Of a stretch of DNA of 5,450 nt, positions 1 to 5,450 are shown in pieces; within the stretch, counting starts at the first letter, position 1, and the number at the start of each line of letters is the position of its first letter. This DNA comes from Cytophagaceae bacterium. Lineage in GTDB: Bacteria; Bacteroidota; Bacteroidia; Cytophagales; Spirosomataceae. A model generated the notes under the pieces. It was not told the DNA's origin, searched no databases, and was given only the letters and a program-made list of their open reading frames with translations. A program made the translations under genes and the position numbers. The DNA lies in assembly GCA_947459055.1 (NCBI GenBank), contig CANHCG010000148.1, positions 1 to 5,450 of the forward strand, in the 5' to 3' direction.

Positions 1-1031
1 GCCGCCATTGCTTCCACAATCGGAACCGCACGCGGAACCACACATGGATCATGCCGACCCTTTCCCGATACCGTAATCTTATCCCCTGACTCATTCACAC
101 TATCTTGATCAATCATAATCGTAGCCACCGGCTTAAATCCAACCCGGAAATAAATGGGCTCCCCATTCGAAATGCCACCCTGAATACCCCCGGAATGATT
201 CGTCAAGGTACGTATCGACCCATCCTCCTTTTTCACAATCACATCATTGTGCGCAGATCCGCGAAGCGCCACCCCATCGAATCCACTACCGTATTCAAAG
301 CCTTTGACCGCATTGATACTCAACATCGCCTTGCCCAATTCTGCATGTAATTTATCAAACACAGGTTCTCCCAATCCCACGGGACATCCCGTTATATAAG
401 CTGAAATCACTCCCCCAACTGAATCCCCTTCCTTTCGAATTTGATCAATATAGGTAAACATTTGCTCAGCTAATAACGGATCAGGACAACGGACCGCATT
501 ACTTTCCGTTAAGTTTAGATCCAAATCTTCGACGGGTGTTTCTAATTTCAAAGTACCCACTTGGGATACATAAGCTGAAATCTGCACACCCACTTTTTTC
601 AAAACCATTTTAGCCAAAGCCCCAGCCGCCACACGTGCCACGGTTTCTCTCGCCGAACTTCTTCCACCACCCCGATAATCACGTAAACCATATTTTGCAA
701 AATAGGTGTAATCTGCATGGGATGGTCGAAATTGATCTGCGATATGTGCATAATCTTTGGATCGTTGATCCCCATTCCAAACCAACATCGCGATGGGTGT
801 TCCCGTCGTTTTTCCTTCAAAAACCCCAGATAAAACTTCGATTGAATCCGCCTCTTTGCGTTGCGTCGTAATTCGTGACTGCCCTGGTTTCCGACGATCA
901 AGTTCCGACTGTACAAAGTCTAAATCAAAATCAATCCCTGAAGGACAACCTTGCACAACGACGCCTACCGCCGGACCATGTGATTCCCCGAAGGTGCTAA
1001 TCTGAAATAATTTTCCGTAAATACTTCCCAT
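1..1031 (-). CDS. aroC: Chorismate synthase, C-terminus cut by window edge
   Basis: This enzyme converts 5-enolpyruvylshikimate-3-phosphate to chorismate in the cytoplasm, using reduced FMN; it is the last step of the shikimate pathway. I translated the minus strand from the ATG at 1029-1031 and obtained 343 codons that stay in frame to the left edge. The family signatures are clear: GESHG at residues 15-19, the segment [15 protein letters not shown] at 101-115 running into the [13 protein letters not shown] block at about 118-130, and [19 protein letters not shown] near residues 325-343. H18, H105 and D328 match positions that are catalytic in characterised family members. Family proteins are about 350-360 residues, so only some 10-20 C-terminal residues should be missing. 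The start lies 6 bp after the stop of the batD-like gene with no purine-rich ribosome binding site, which suggests translational coupling at the end of an operon. No frameshift was seen at the several points checked. Confidence 0.97.
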   Translation of the reverse strand, partial: MGSIYGKLFQISTFGESHGPAVGVVVQGCPSGIDFDLDFVQSELDRRKPGQSRITTQRKEADSIEVLSGVFEGKTTGTPIAMLVWNGDQRSKDYAHIADQFRPSHADYTYFAKYGLRDYRGGGRSSARETVARVAAGALAKMVLKKVGVQISAYVSQVGTLKLETPVEDLDLNLTESNAVRCPDPLLAEQMFTYIDQIRKEGDSVGGVISAYITGCPVGLGEPVFDKLHAELGKAMLSINAVKGFEYGSGFDGVALRGSAHNDVIVKKEDGSIRTLTNHSGGIQGGISNGEPIYFRVGFKPVATIMIDQDSVNESGDKITVSGKGRHDPCVVPRAVPIVEAMA

Positions 1032-1037
1032 ATTAAA

Positions 1038-2456
1038 TTATTTTGGTCTTTTCCAAACCAAGTAAACAATGACTGAACTCATTCCTAAGAGAATCAAATT
1101 GACCACTTGGCGCCAATTGACCCACCTCGACCAAACCACATCCAAGGTATCTTTAAATTCAATTCCTCGATACAATTCCGCTTCCCCACGAAGGGTATTG
1201 AGCCGATTATCCGAGGATTTACCTTCGACCGAAATCTCAATTTTCGACCGCAAGGTGTCGAACTTGGCTGTCTTCACATTAAAATAAATCCATTGGAAAT
1301 ATTTTCCGAGGACAAATTTACCCGGTTGTTTGGGAATTACTTGAATTATTTCGGTTTTATTCCCAAACATTTTTTCACGAAAAGGGGCTATCGAGGTGGA
1401 CGTCGATAGGGTAGAGAAATCCAAAAAATAATCTGAGTCAACCGTTTTTGAATCCCATAATATGCTATTTCCATCTCCGACTAAACTCGCCGTATACTTG
1501 ATAGGTTGTCCCGTGGATGGCTTGAGGGTAGTAATTTTTTCGATCAATTGGAAATTTCCCACCGGCACTCGACCACTCAATGGATGCTGGGGTAAAGGCA
1601 CTGGTCGAATCAACAAGGCTTTACTCACAAAATACATCGGACTTTTTTCCAAGGATTTCGCCTGTACCTTCAGAACGCGAAAACGCAAGGCCGGAATTCG
1701 AATCACTCGTCCATCCAAGGGGAAATAGCTTGCCTGGAAAAAACGATATTCTGTAAACAATTTTCCATCGATTTTGACCTTTAGAACGCGTTCGGTGGTT
1801 AATCCAAAATTTTCCTCCCAACAATTTCTTGGTTTAATCTGCTGAATAAATTGTGGAATTTGAACATCATTTTGATCAAATTCCAAGGCCAATGGATTCG
1901 ATTCCGGTACGAAAAATGACATTTTAAGGGTGAATCCCTGCCCAATAAAGGGTTTGGATACATCCGAGGATACAATAAAAAAGGGCTGATTCGTATTTCC
2001 ATTGAGTTCAACAGGAATTTCCGGACTCTCTTGCGTTTCCTCAGAATCAATCTGACCAGGAGATACGCTCAGGGTGAATGCATCGATGCGAAGGGTTTGT
2101 TGGCCCGCCTCCACCTCGACACTCGGAACAGCTACATTCCCAATGGAAGGAACTTCATAATATTGCGAAAACGTCAACGATTGAATTAATTGACCATTCA
2201 CCATATTGGCAGATTTACTTCGACTAATGCCTTGCTTTTTAAAGGTGGGAATATCGGGAAATCGATAGGCCGGACTTTGCTCATTCAAGGTATTTGGGGA
2301 AGAAAATACAAGAGAAATAACAAAGGGTTCTGTGACCGCAATAGCCTTAGAGGGGACTTGAACCACGACAGATTCTTTAACCTGTCCCGCGCATTCCATC
2401 ACTGGAAGGCTAAAAAGGCTAAAAAAAAGCAATAAGAGCAGTAAAAATCTTGCCAT
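1038..2456 (-). CDS. BatD-like membrane-anchored protein (oxygen tolerance family)
   Basis: This 472-residue protein resembles BatD, a Bacteroidota envelope protein named from the Bacteroides aerotolerance operon; its molecular role is unsettled. A signal peptide covers residues 1-24 (MARF, then a leucine/phenylalanine run, ending ECAG before QVKES). Residues 30-131 form a beta-rich module with the pattern typical of BatD: TEPFVISLVF, a hydrophobic 'FPDIPTF' stretch, then 'SRSKSANMVNGQLIQSLTFS' followed by 'EVPSIGNVAVPSVEVEAGQQ'. A second module starts near residue 159 with 'PFFIVSSDVSKPFIGQGFTL', which is again BatD-like. One transmembrane helix lies at about 451-468, followed by a short basic tail (KRPK), so most of the protein should face the periplasm. 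The ATG at 2454-2456 gives a complete signal peptide. It sits 41 bp after the upstream barrel gene and 6 bp before aroC. No batA, batB, batC or batE homologue lies in the window, so the assignment rests on sequence pattern alone. Confidence 0.78.
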   Translation of the reverse strand: MARFLLLLLLFFSLFSLPVMECAGQVKESVVVQVPSKAIAVTEPFVISLVFSSPNTLNEQSPAYRFPDIPTFKKQGISRSKSANMVNGQLIQSLTFSQYYEVPSIGNVAVPSVEVEAGQQTLRIDAFTLSVSPGQIDSEETQESPEIPVELNGNTNQPFFIVSSDVSKPFIGQGFTLKMSFFVPESNPLALEFDQNDVQIPQFIQQIKPRNCWEENFGLTTERVLKVKIDGKLFTEYRFFQASYFPLDGRVIRIPALRFRVLKVQAKSLEKSPMYFVSKALLIRPVPLPQHPLSGRVPVGNFQLIEKITTLKPSTGQPIKYTASLVGDGNSILWDSKTVDSDYFLDFSTLSTSTSIAPFREKMFGNKTEIIQVIPKQPGKFVLGKYFQWIYFNVKTAKFDTLRSKIEISVEGKSSDNRLNTLRGEAELYRGIEFKDTLDVVWSRWVNWRQVVNLILLGMSSVIVYLVWKRPK

Positions 2457-2497
2457 TCTTGCAATTTACACATTTTGCTTGGCAGAAAATCATGGAA

Positions 2498-3244
2498 TTA
2501 ACGAAAAAGTTGTACCCGAAAGGAAATTCCCAAGGCGACATAATAATCATCCCCATGCGTCAAACTTCGACCCGCGGAGATGTCTAATTTGACATGGTCA
2601 CTCAGGTAATAGGCATATCCGCCATCAAACCATTGATCCGTATCCGCCGATGGATAACGACCAAATATTTCCACGTAGGCATATCCCCTTTTACCTAAAA
2701 TCACATTAGGTGCGATGCGATAGATCCCCTCTAGGTTCCCGTTCGTATGAAATTCAGTTCCCAAATTAAAGCCGACCCCCATGTTGTCTGTGAAGTCAAT
2801 TTGACTCGTCATGACCACATCGGCCACCGAATGAGGCAAGGAATTACGCTCACTTTCATCCCGATTTAAATTACTCAATTGATAATGACTGATCACTGAG
2901 GTCCTTGGAAACCATCGATTCCCAGGCGTGATGGCCCATTTGAAACCAATGGCCTCAGAATTAAACCCGACAGGCAGTCCTTCCCCCTTCGATAAGGTAC
3001 TTACATACCTAAGTTCTAATCGAGGATGAACGCCATATTTAAGTAAGGTGGTCGGAAATAAATAAGAAGACTGATTAGCCGCCTGCGCAGCATTGAATCC
3101 CATCTCCACTTGCATATAGCCCCGCTTGACGATAAAAGGGCATTCTGTTTGATCTGGGCGATCCGTCTCGATGCGACCCGTTTGTTGGCCCATTACTTGG
3201 CCAAAGAATCCCACACAAAATACAAATGTCCATATTCGAATCAT
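2498..3244 (-). CDS. Outer-membrane barrel protein, phenol-degradation MetA-like family
   Basis: This is a predicted exported beta-barrel of 248 residues. The N-terminus MIRIWTFVFCVGFFGQVMG is a signal peptide, with likely cleavage before QQTG at about residue 20. The mature protein opens with GRIETDRPDQTECP followed by GYMQVEMGF (about residues 23-50). This opening is characteristic of the family labelled 'putative MetA-pathway of phenol degradation' (PF13557), whose members are often annotated as transporters. The rest alternates polar and hydrophobic residues with many aromatic and glycine turns, and ends in the amphipathic strand YYVALGISFRVQLF, as barrels do. The family name is historical and does not show a phenol-related role. 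I chose the ATG at 3242-3244; an in-frame TTG two codons upstream (3250) is less likely. The gene is 36 bp downstream of the other barrel gene and 41 bp upstream of the batD-like gene, so it is probably in the same transcript. Confidence 0.75.
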   Translation of the reverse strand: MIRIWTFVFCVGFFGQVMGQQTGRIETDRPDQTECPFIVKRGYMQVEMGFNAAQAANQSSYLFPTTLLKYGVHPRLELRYVSTLSKGEGLPVGFNSEAIGFKWAITPGNRWFPRTSVISHYQLSNLNRDESERNSLPHSVADVVMTSQIDFTDNMGVGFNLGTEFHTNGNLEGIYRIAPNVILGKRGYAYVEIFGRYPSADTDQWFDGGYAYYLSDHVKLDISAGRSLTHGDDYYVALGISFRVQLFR

Positions 3245-3254
3245 GGACAAATAT

Positions 3255-3284
3255 ATAAATTTTTAGTCTACCCTAAAAATTTAT
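3255..3284 (-). repeat. 12-bp perfect inverted repeat between the two barrel genes
   Basis: The arms are ATAAATTTTTAG (3255-3266) and CTAAAAATTTAT (3273-3284), exact reverse complements separated by the 6-base spacer TCTACC. The right arm overlaps the TAA stop (3281-3283) of the upstream barrel gene, and the repeat fills most of the 36-bp gap before the next ATG. In the minus-strand transcript it would form a hairpin just behind the stop. Only one pair is G-C, so the stem is weak, and the following UAUAUUUG is not a clean U-tract. It could be a partial terminator, an mRNA 3'-end stabiliser or a palindromic protein site. The repeat is seen directly; its function is inferred. Confidence 0.55.
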
Positions 3285-4117
3285 TTAGTCTTTCCGATAG
3301 AAAATCCTAGCACTCCTGAAAACTCGCCGAACCAGATGGACTGAGAGGCATTGTCGACGGATCGACCGGTGGTATGTACATCCCAAAGATTGGTAAATCC
3401 ACCTTTAAGATCCGTTTGAAAAAATAACAATCGGCTGATGTTCAAGCGCAAACCTGTCCGAGCAGAGGCCCCTGCCCCTGCTAAATTCCAAAAATTATTT
3501 TGACCAACATGAAAAAGGCGAACATCGGATCGAGGAACAACCACCCCCGCGCCAATCCCGTTTACCCAATCCAATTGCATTTTTCCGGCTTTCGCCCGCC
3601 ATATTGGTTTATAATGATCAAGTTCAATCGCGGCATAATTAAACCCATCCGTGTGCTCATAATCAACAAAATCGCTAGGCGTAATGACAATCGGGGCATT
3701 CGAAAAACTACCGACATAGGCAGGATTAACCGGAATTGCGGGACTAGACACTTGGCTCGAAATATTACCTGTAATATGAGTGGTTTGAAAATCATTCACT
3801 ACATATTTCATGTGATCCCAACCTAGGCTAATCGACCAATTTTCCTTAAAAAAATAGCCCCCATGTAAATTAAATTGCGGTATCGAGAATAAGGAAGGAT
3901 TAAAATACGTTTCAAAGCCATCAAAGGGCGTAGGCGCATCGGATGCCTCCACATTCGATAGGGTAAAATCATAGCCGGGTCCTTTGAACCGAATATCGGA
4001 ACTCGGATAAGCCGAACGATTATAGCCCCAATAGACAAAATAAGTGCCTTTTCTTTGAAGATGCTGACCGAAAGCTGGAAGACTTAGAACAACCAATAAA
4101 ATAAAATACTTAAGCAT
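3281..4117 (-). CDS. Predicted outer-membrane beta-barrel protein, function unknown
   Basis: This is a 278-residue exported protein. The signal peptide is MLKYFILLVVLSLPAFG, with likely cleavage before QHLQRKG at residue 18. The mature part looks like a small barrel with alternating hydrophobic and polar strands, many aromatic residues and glycine-rich ends. Notable segments are YFVYWGYNRSAYPSSDIRFKG (26-46), YDFTLSNVEASDAP (49-62), FNPSLFSIPQFNLHGGYFF (72-90), WSISLGWDHMKYVV (94-107), FVDYEHTDGFNYAAIELD (150-167) and a closing strand near FSGVLGFSIG (266-275). I recall similar 'WGYNR...DI.FKG..YDFTL...' proteins as conserved hypotheticals in Bacteroidota, but I know of no established function. 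The ATG at 4115-4117 directly precedes the signal peptide. It is the first gene of the minus-strand block and faces the divergent oxygenase gene. The barrel call is inferred from sequence texture rather than from a recognised named domain. Confidence 0.72.
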   Translation of the reverse strand: MLKYFILLVVLSLPAFGQHLQRKGTYFVYWGYNRSAYPSSDIRFKGPGYDFTLSNVEASDAPTPFDGFETYFNPSLFSIPQFNLHGGYFFKENWSISLGWDHMKYVVNDFQTTHITGNISSQVSSPAIPVNPAYVGSFSNAPIVITPSDFVDYEHTDGFNYAAIELDHYKPIWRAKAGKMQLDWVNGIGAGVVVPRSDVRLFHVGQNNFWNLAGAGASARTGLRLNISRLLFFQTDLKGGFTNLWDVHTTGRSVDNASQSIWFGEFSGVLGFSIGKTK

Positions 4118-4283
4118 GCGTTAAAAATAAATACCCGCAAATGTGAGAAATATTATGCTGTAAAAAGAATCAGTTTTATGATTATTGGAAGAAAATTAAA
4201 TTTTCATTCGATTTTTTAATTGACAAATCCGTAAATTGCATGCCCGATTGAAACCATACCCTATTCAAAAGGAATTTAAACAC
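4118..4283. promoter_or_regulatory. Divergent intergenic region, presumed promoters for both sides
   Basis: This 166-bp AT-rich gap lies between the barrel-led minus-strand block and the plus-strand oxygenase gene, so it should hold a promoter for each. I see no full Bacteroidota-type promoter (TTG, then about 19 bases, then TAnnTTTG). The closest minus-strand match is CACATTTG at 4138-4145, one base off the -7 box, but no TTG lies at the right distance upstream. On the plus strand TTGACA occurs at 4220-4225 without a convincing downstream box. The role follows from position only. Confidence 0.5.
4267..4274 (+). promoter_or_regulatory. Ribosome binding site that sets the oxygenase start
   Basis: AAAAGGAA lies 9 bases upstream of the ATG at 4284 and resembles the core of a Shine-Dalgarno sequence. 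It supports the ATG at 4284 over an in-frame TTG at 4236, which would add 16 poorly family-like residues. It stands out because the minus-strand genes show no such motif. Confidence 0.5.
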
Positions 4284-5111
4284 ATGAGAAAAGCTACCGT
4301 AAAATTTGAATACAAAACCTTCACCTTGGGCGCAGAAATCACCGAAGAGCAGAAGGCGTATTTTAGTACATATGGGGTTATCCAATTTAAAAAGTTTATT
4401 TCCCCAGAAACAGCTGATTTATTTATTCAAGAATTAGCTGAAATAGAGAAAAAATGGTTGGCCGAAGGAACCCAAAAAATCAATGGTATTCCCTTGAAGT
4501 TTGGAAAAAATGCGGAAGGAAAAGACATGATCCAACGAATGTGCTTCACCAATAAACACAGTGCATTATTGGCTGAGTTTTTAAAGGATCCCCGTTTGAG
4601 CCAATTAATCGAGTTCTTAGCACCCTACGAAGGCCGTATTTCAGAAGATGAAAAAGATGGCTTAGTGTTTAATCATTATATAAACCAACCCAATTCTAAA
4701 TTTACCCAAATGGGCTGGCACACCGATAGCCCACGGGATTTGTTTTTAGGACAAAAAATATTGCCCATGTTAAACGTGGGAATCCATTTGGACAATTGCC
4801 CTTCAGCCAACGGAGGCCTTCGTGTTATTCCTGGCACGCATAATCAAAGTGTTCTTAAATTATTGTTTGGAAAGAAACAATTCATTGACCACAAACCTGA
4901 TGAACGGGAAGTCGCTTTTGAAATTGAAAAAGGGGATTTAACCATTCACGATGGTCGTTTGTGGCATCGGGTAGAAGTTTCTCCTAATTATGGTGAAAAA
5001 TCCCGTCGGCGCGTCATGTATGTTCCAATCATCACGGGGAAGTTCAAGCCAAAAACAGCCGACAGCAAAACGCCTTTTTATCATCGCTTCACCAAGGTGG
5101 TTACGAAATAA
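4284..5111 (+). CDS. Phytanoyl-CoA dioxygenase-family Fe(II)/2-oxoglutarate oxygenase
   Basis: This 275-residue protein belongs to the PhyH-type non-haem iron oxygenases (PF05721), which couple oxidative decarboxylation of 2-oxoglutarate to substrate hydroxylation. The iron facial triad is visible: H146 and D148 in the motif GWHTDSP, and H228 in HDGRLWHRVEVSP. The arginine cluster SRRRV at 240-244 provides the expected 2-oxoglutarate-binding arginine. The NGGLRVIPGTH turn (176-186), typical of the family, and the KGD strand before the distal histidine are also present. There is no signal peptide, so the protein should be cytoplasmic. The length is normal for the family and all key residues are in place, so it is probably active. 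The substrate cannot be told: family members act on fatty acyl-CoAs, small metabolites and natural-product intermediates, and no biosynthetic genes adjoin it here. It is transcribed alone, divergently from the barrel gene and convergently with ruvX. Confidence 0.92.
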   Translation: MRKATVKFEYKTFTLGAEITEEQKAYFSTYGVIQFKKFISPETADLFIQELAEIEKKWLAEGTQKINGIPLKFGKNAEGKDMIQRMCFTNKHSALLAEFLKDPRLSQLIEFLAPYEGRISEDEKDGLVFNHYINQPNSKFTQMGWHTDSPRDLFLGQKILPMLNVGIHLDNCPSANGGLRVIPGTHNQSVLKLLFGKKQFIDHKPDEREVAFEIEKGDLTIHDGRLWHRVEVSPNYGEKSRRRVMYVPIITGKFKPKTADSKTPFYHRFTKVVTK

Positions 5112-5127
5112 AACAAAGATATCATTC

Positions 5128-5155
5128 AAAACCGTCCCGAAAAGACGGTTTTTTT
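5128..5155 (+). terminator. Intrinsic terminator between convergent oxygenase and ruvX genes
   Basis: A 9-bp perfect stem pairs AAAACCGTC (5128-5136) with GACGGTTTT (5144-5152) across a 7-base loop, CCGAAAA. A run of seven Ts (5149-5155) follows on the plus strand, 16 bases after the oxygenase stop. This is a classical rho-independent terminator for the oxygenase. On the minus strand the same hairpin starts one base after the ruvX stop and ends in only four Ts, so it may also end ruvX transcripts, less efficiently. Confidence 0.88.
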
Positions 5156-5450
5156 ATGCCTTCGATTCCATATAGGATTGCAGAATGATCGTGGCCGAAA
5201 CCCGATCCACCGTTCCCTTTTCCCGACGATCCTTCTTCGACATCCCCCCCGCAATCATCGCTTGCATCGCAAGTTTCGAAGTAAAACGTTCATCATGCTC
5301 GATTAAGGGCATTTCAGGAAATTTCTTTTTGAAAGATTTAATAAAAAAGCGAACGCCTGCCGTCGAATCCGTATCTGAATTATCGAGATTTTTAGGCATT
5401 CCGATGACCACTTGGTCCACCACTTCCTTTGCAAAATAAGTCTGCAAAAA
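5154..5450 (-). CDS. ruvX: RuvX/YqgF, putative pre-16S rRNA nuclease, N-terminus cut
   Basis: The reading frame is open to the right edge, giving the last 98 residues of a protein that is usually about 135-140 residues, so the first 40 or so residues lie outside. The family has an RNase H-like (RuvC-type) fold. It is linked to processing of the 16S rRNA 5' end and was earlier annotated as a Holliday-junction resolvase. Family landmarks in the visible part, numbered from the window edge, are VVIGMPKNLDN (14-24), the DERFTSK motif with E54, the basic GGMSKKDRREKG stretch (68-79), and VDRVSATIILQSYMES (81-96) with D82. E54 and D82 fit two of the expected metal-binding acidic residues; the first, in an N-terminal DYG-like motif, is outside. 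An in-frame TTG at 5447 is not the start, since the frame continues upstream. The stop codon sits in the T-tract of the shared terminator. Confidence 0.92.
   Translation of the reverse strand, partial: FLQTYFAKEVVDQVVIGMPKNLDNSDTDSTAGVRFFIKSFKKKFPEMPLIEHDERFTSKLAMQAMIAGGMSKKDRREKGTVDRVSATIILQSYMESKA

Noticed and set aside
599..916. A 105-codon minus-strand open frame, plus shorter plus-strand frames over the same stretch.
   Set aside because: They overlap the clear chorismate synthase frame and encode no recognisable protein; they are shadow frames.
2395..2402. Possible lipoprotein cysteine in the batD-like signal peptide (VMEC).
   Set aside because: Glutamate before the cysteine does not fit a lipobox; ordinary signal-peptidase cleavage near ECAG is more likely.
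2457..2497. Imperfect TTTT...AAAA symmetry in the 41-bp gap before the batD-like gene.
   Set aside because: The inner bases do not pair, so no stable hairpin or terminator is supported.
3248..3255. TATATTTG on the minus strand, an exact match to the Bacteroidota -7 box TAnnTTTG.
   Set aside because: It lies only 3 bases before the ATG at 3244 and no TTG is present at the expected -33 distance, so it would need a leaderless transcript. The AT-rich context makes a chance match likely.
4138..4145. CACATTTG on the minus strand as a -7 box for the barrel-led block.
   Set aside because: It is one base off consensus with no matching -33 element; it is mentioned only within the intergenic region entry.
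4231..4240. GTAAATTGCA, repeated on the minus strand at 2460-2469 just before the batD-like start.
   Set aside because: Many shared 10-mers are expected by chance in a window of this size, and the two copies sit at different distances from their genes.
4236..4283. TTG start extending the oxygenase by 16 residues.
   Set aside because: The ATG at 4284 has a ribosome binding site and starts where the family-like sequence begins; the extension has neither.
1..5450. Search for a defence system, mobile element, CRISPR array, tRNA or rRNA.
   Set aside because: No repeats in array form, transposase, integrase, RNA-gene signature or defence-type domain was seen; the window is compact ordinary chromosome.

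Overview
The window looks like chromosomal DNA from a Bacteroidota bacterium, probably Cytophagales-like. The reasons are a BatD-type protein, two outer-membrane barrel proteins of Bacteroidota flavour, tight gene packing, mostly absent Shine-Dalgarno sequences and moderately low GC. The genus cannot be fixed from the sequence alone.

Layout: positions 1-4117 are one minus-strand block read right to left. It holds an outer-membrane barrel protein of unknown function (3281-4117), a second predicted barrel of the 'MetA-pathway of phenol degradation'-like family (2498-3244), a BatD-like membrane-anchored protein (1038-2456) and chorismate synthase aroC (start 1031, running off the left edge). The gaps are 36, 41 and 6 bp, so the four genes are probably co-transcribed. 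The aroC start lies directly behind the batD-like stop and has no ribosome binding site, which suggests translational coupling.

A 166-bp divergent intergenic region (4118-4283) separates this block from a plus-strand gene (4284-5111) for a phytanoyl-CoA dioxygenase-family Fe(II)/2-oxoglutarate oxygenase with all metal ligands visible. That gene converges on ruvX/yqgF (5154 to the right edge, minus strand, N-terminus missing). A hairpin with a T-tract lies between the two stops and probably terminates both.

How the genes work together: the first three minus-strand genes are all predicted to be exported or envelope proteins, while aroC and ruvX are housekeeping genes. Nothing shows that the envelope genes form a single pathway with chorismate synthesis. 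I found no mobile element, CRISPR array, RNA gene or defence system. The least explained items are the unknown barrel protein, a perfect 12-bp inverted repeat between the two barrel genes, a BatD-like gene with no other bat gene beside it in the window, and the unknown substrate of the oxygenase.
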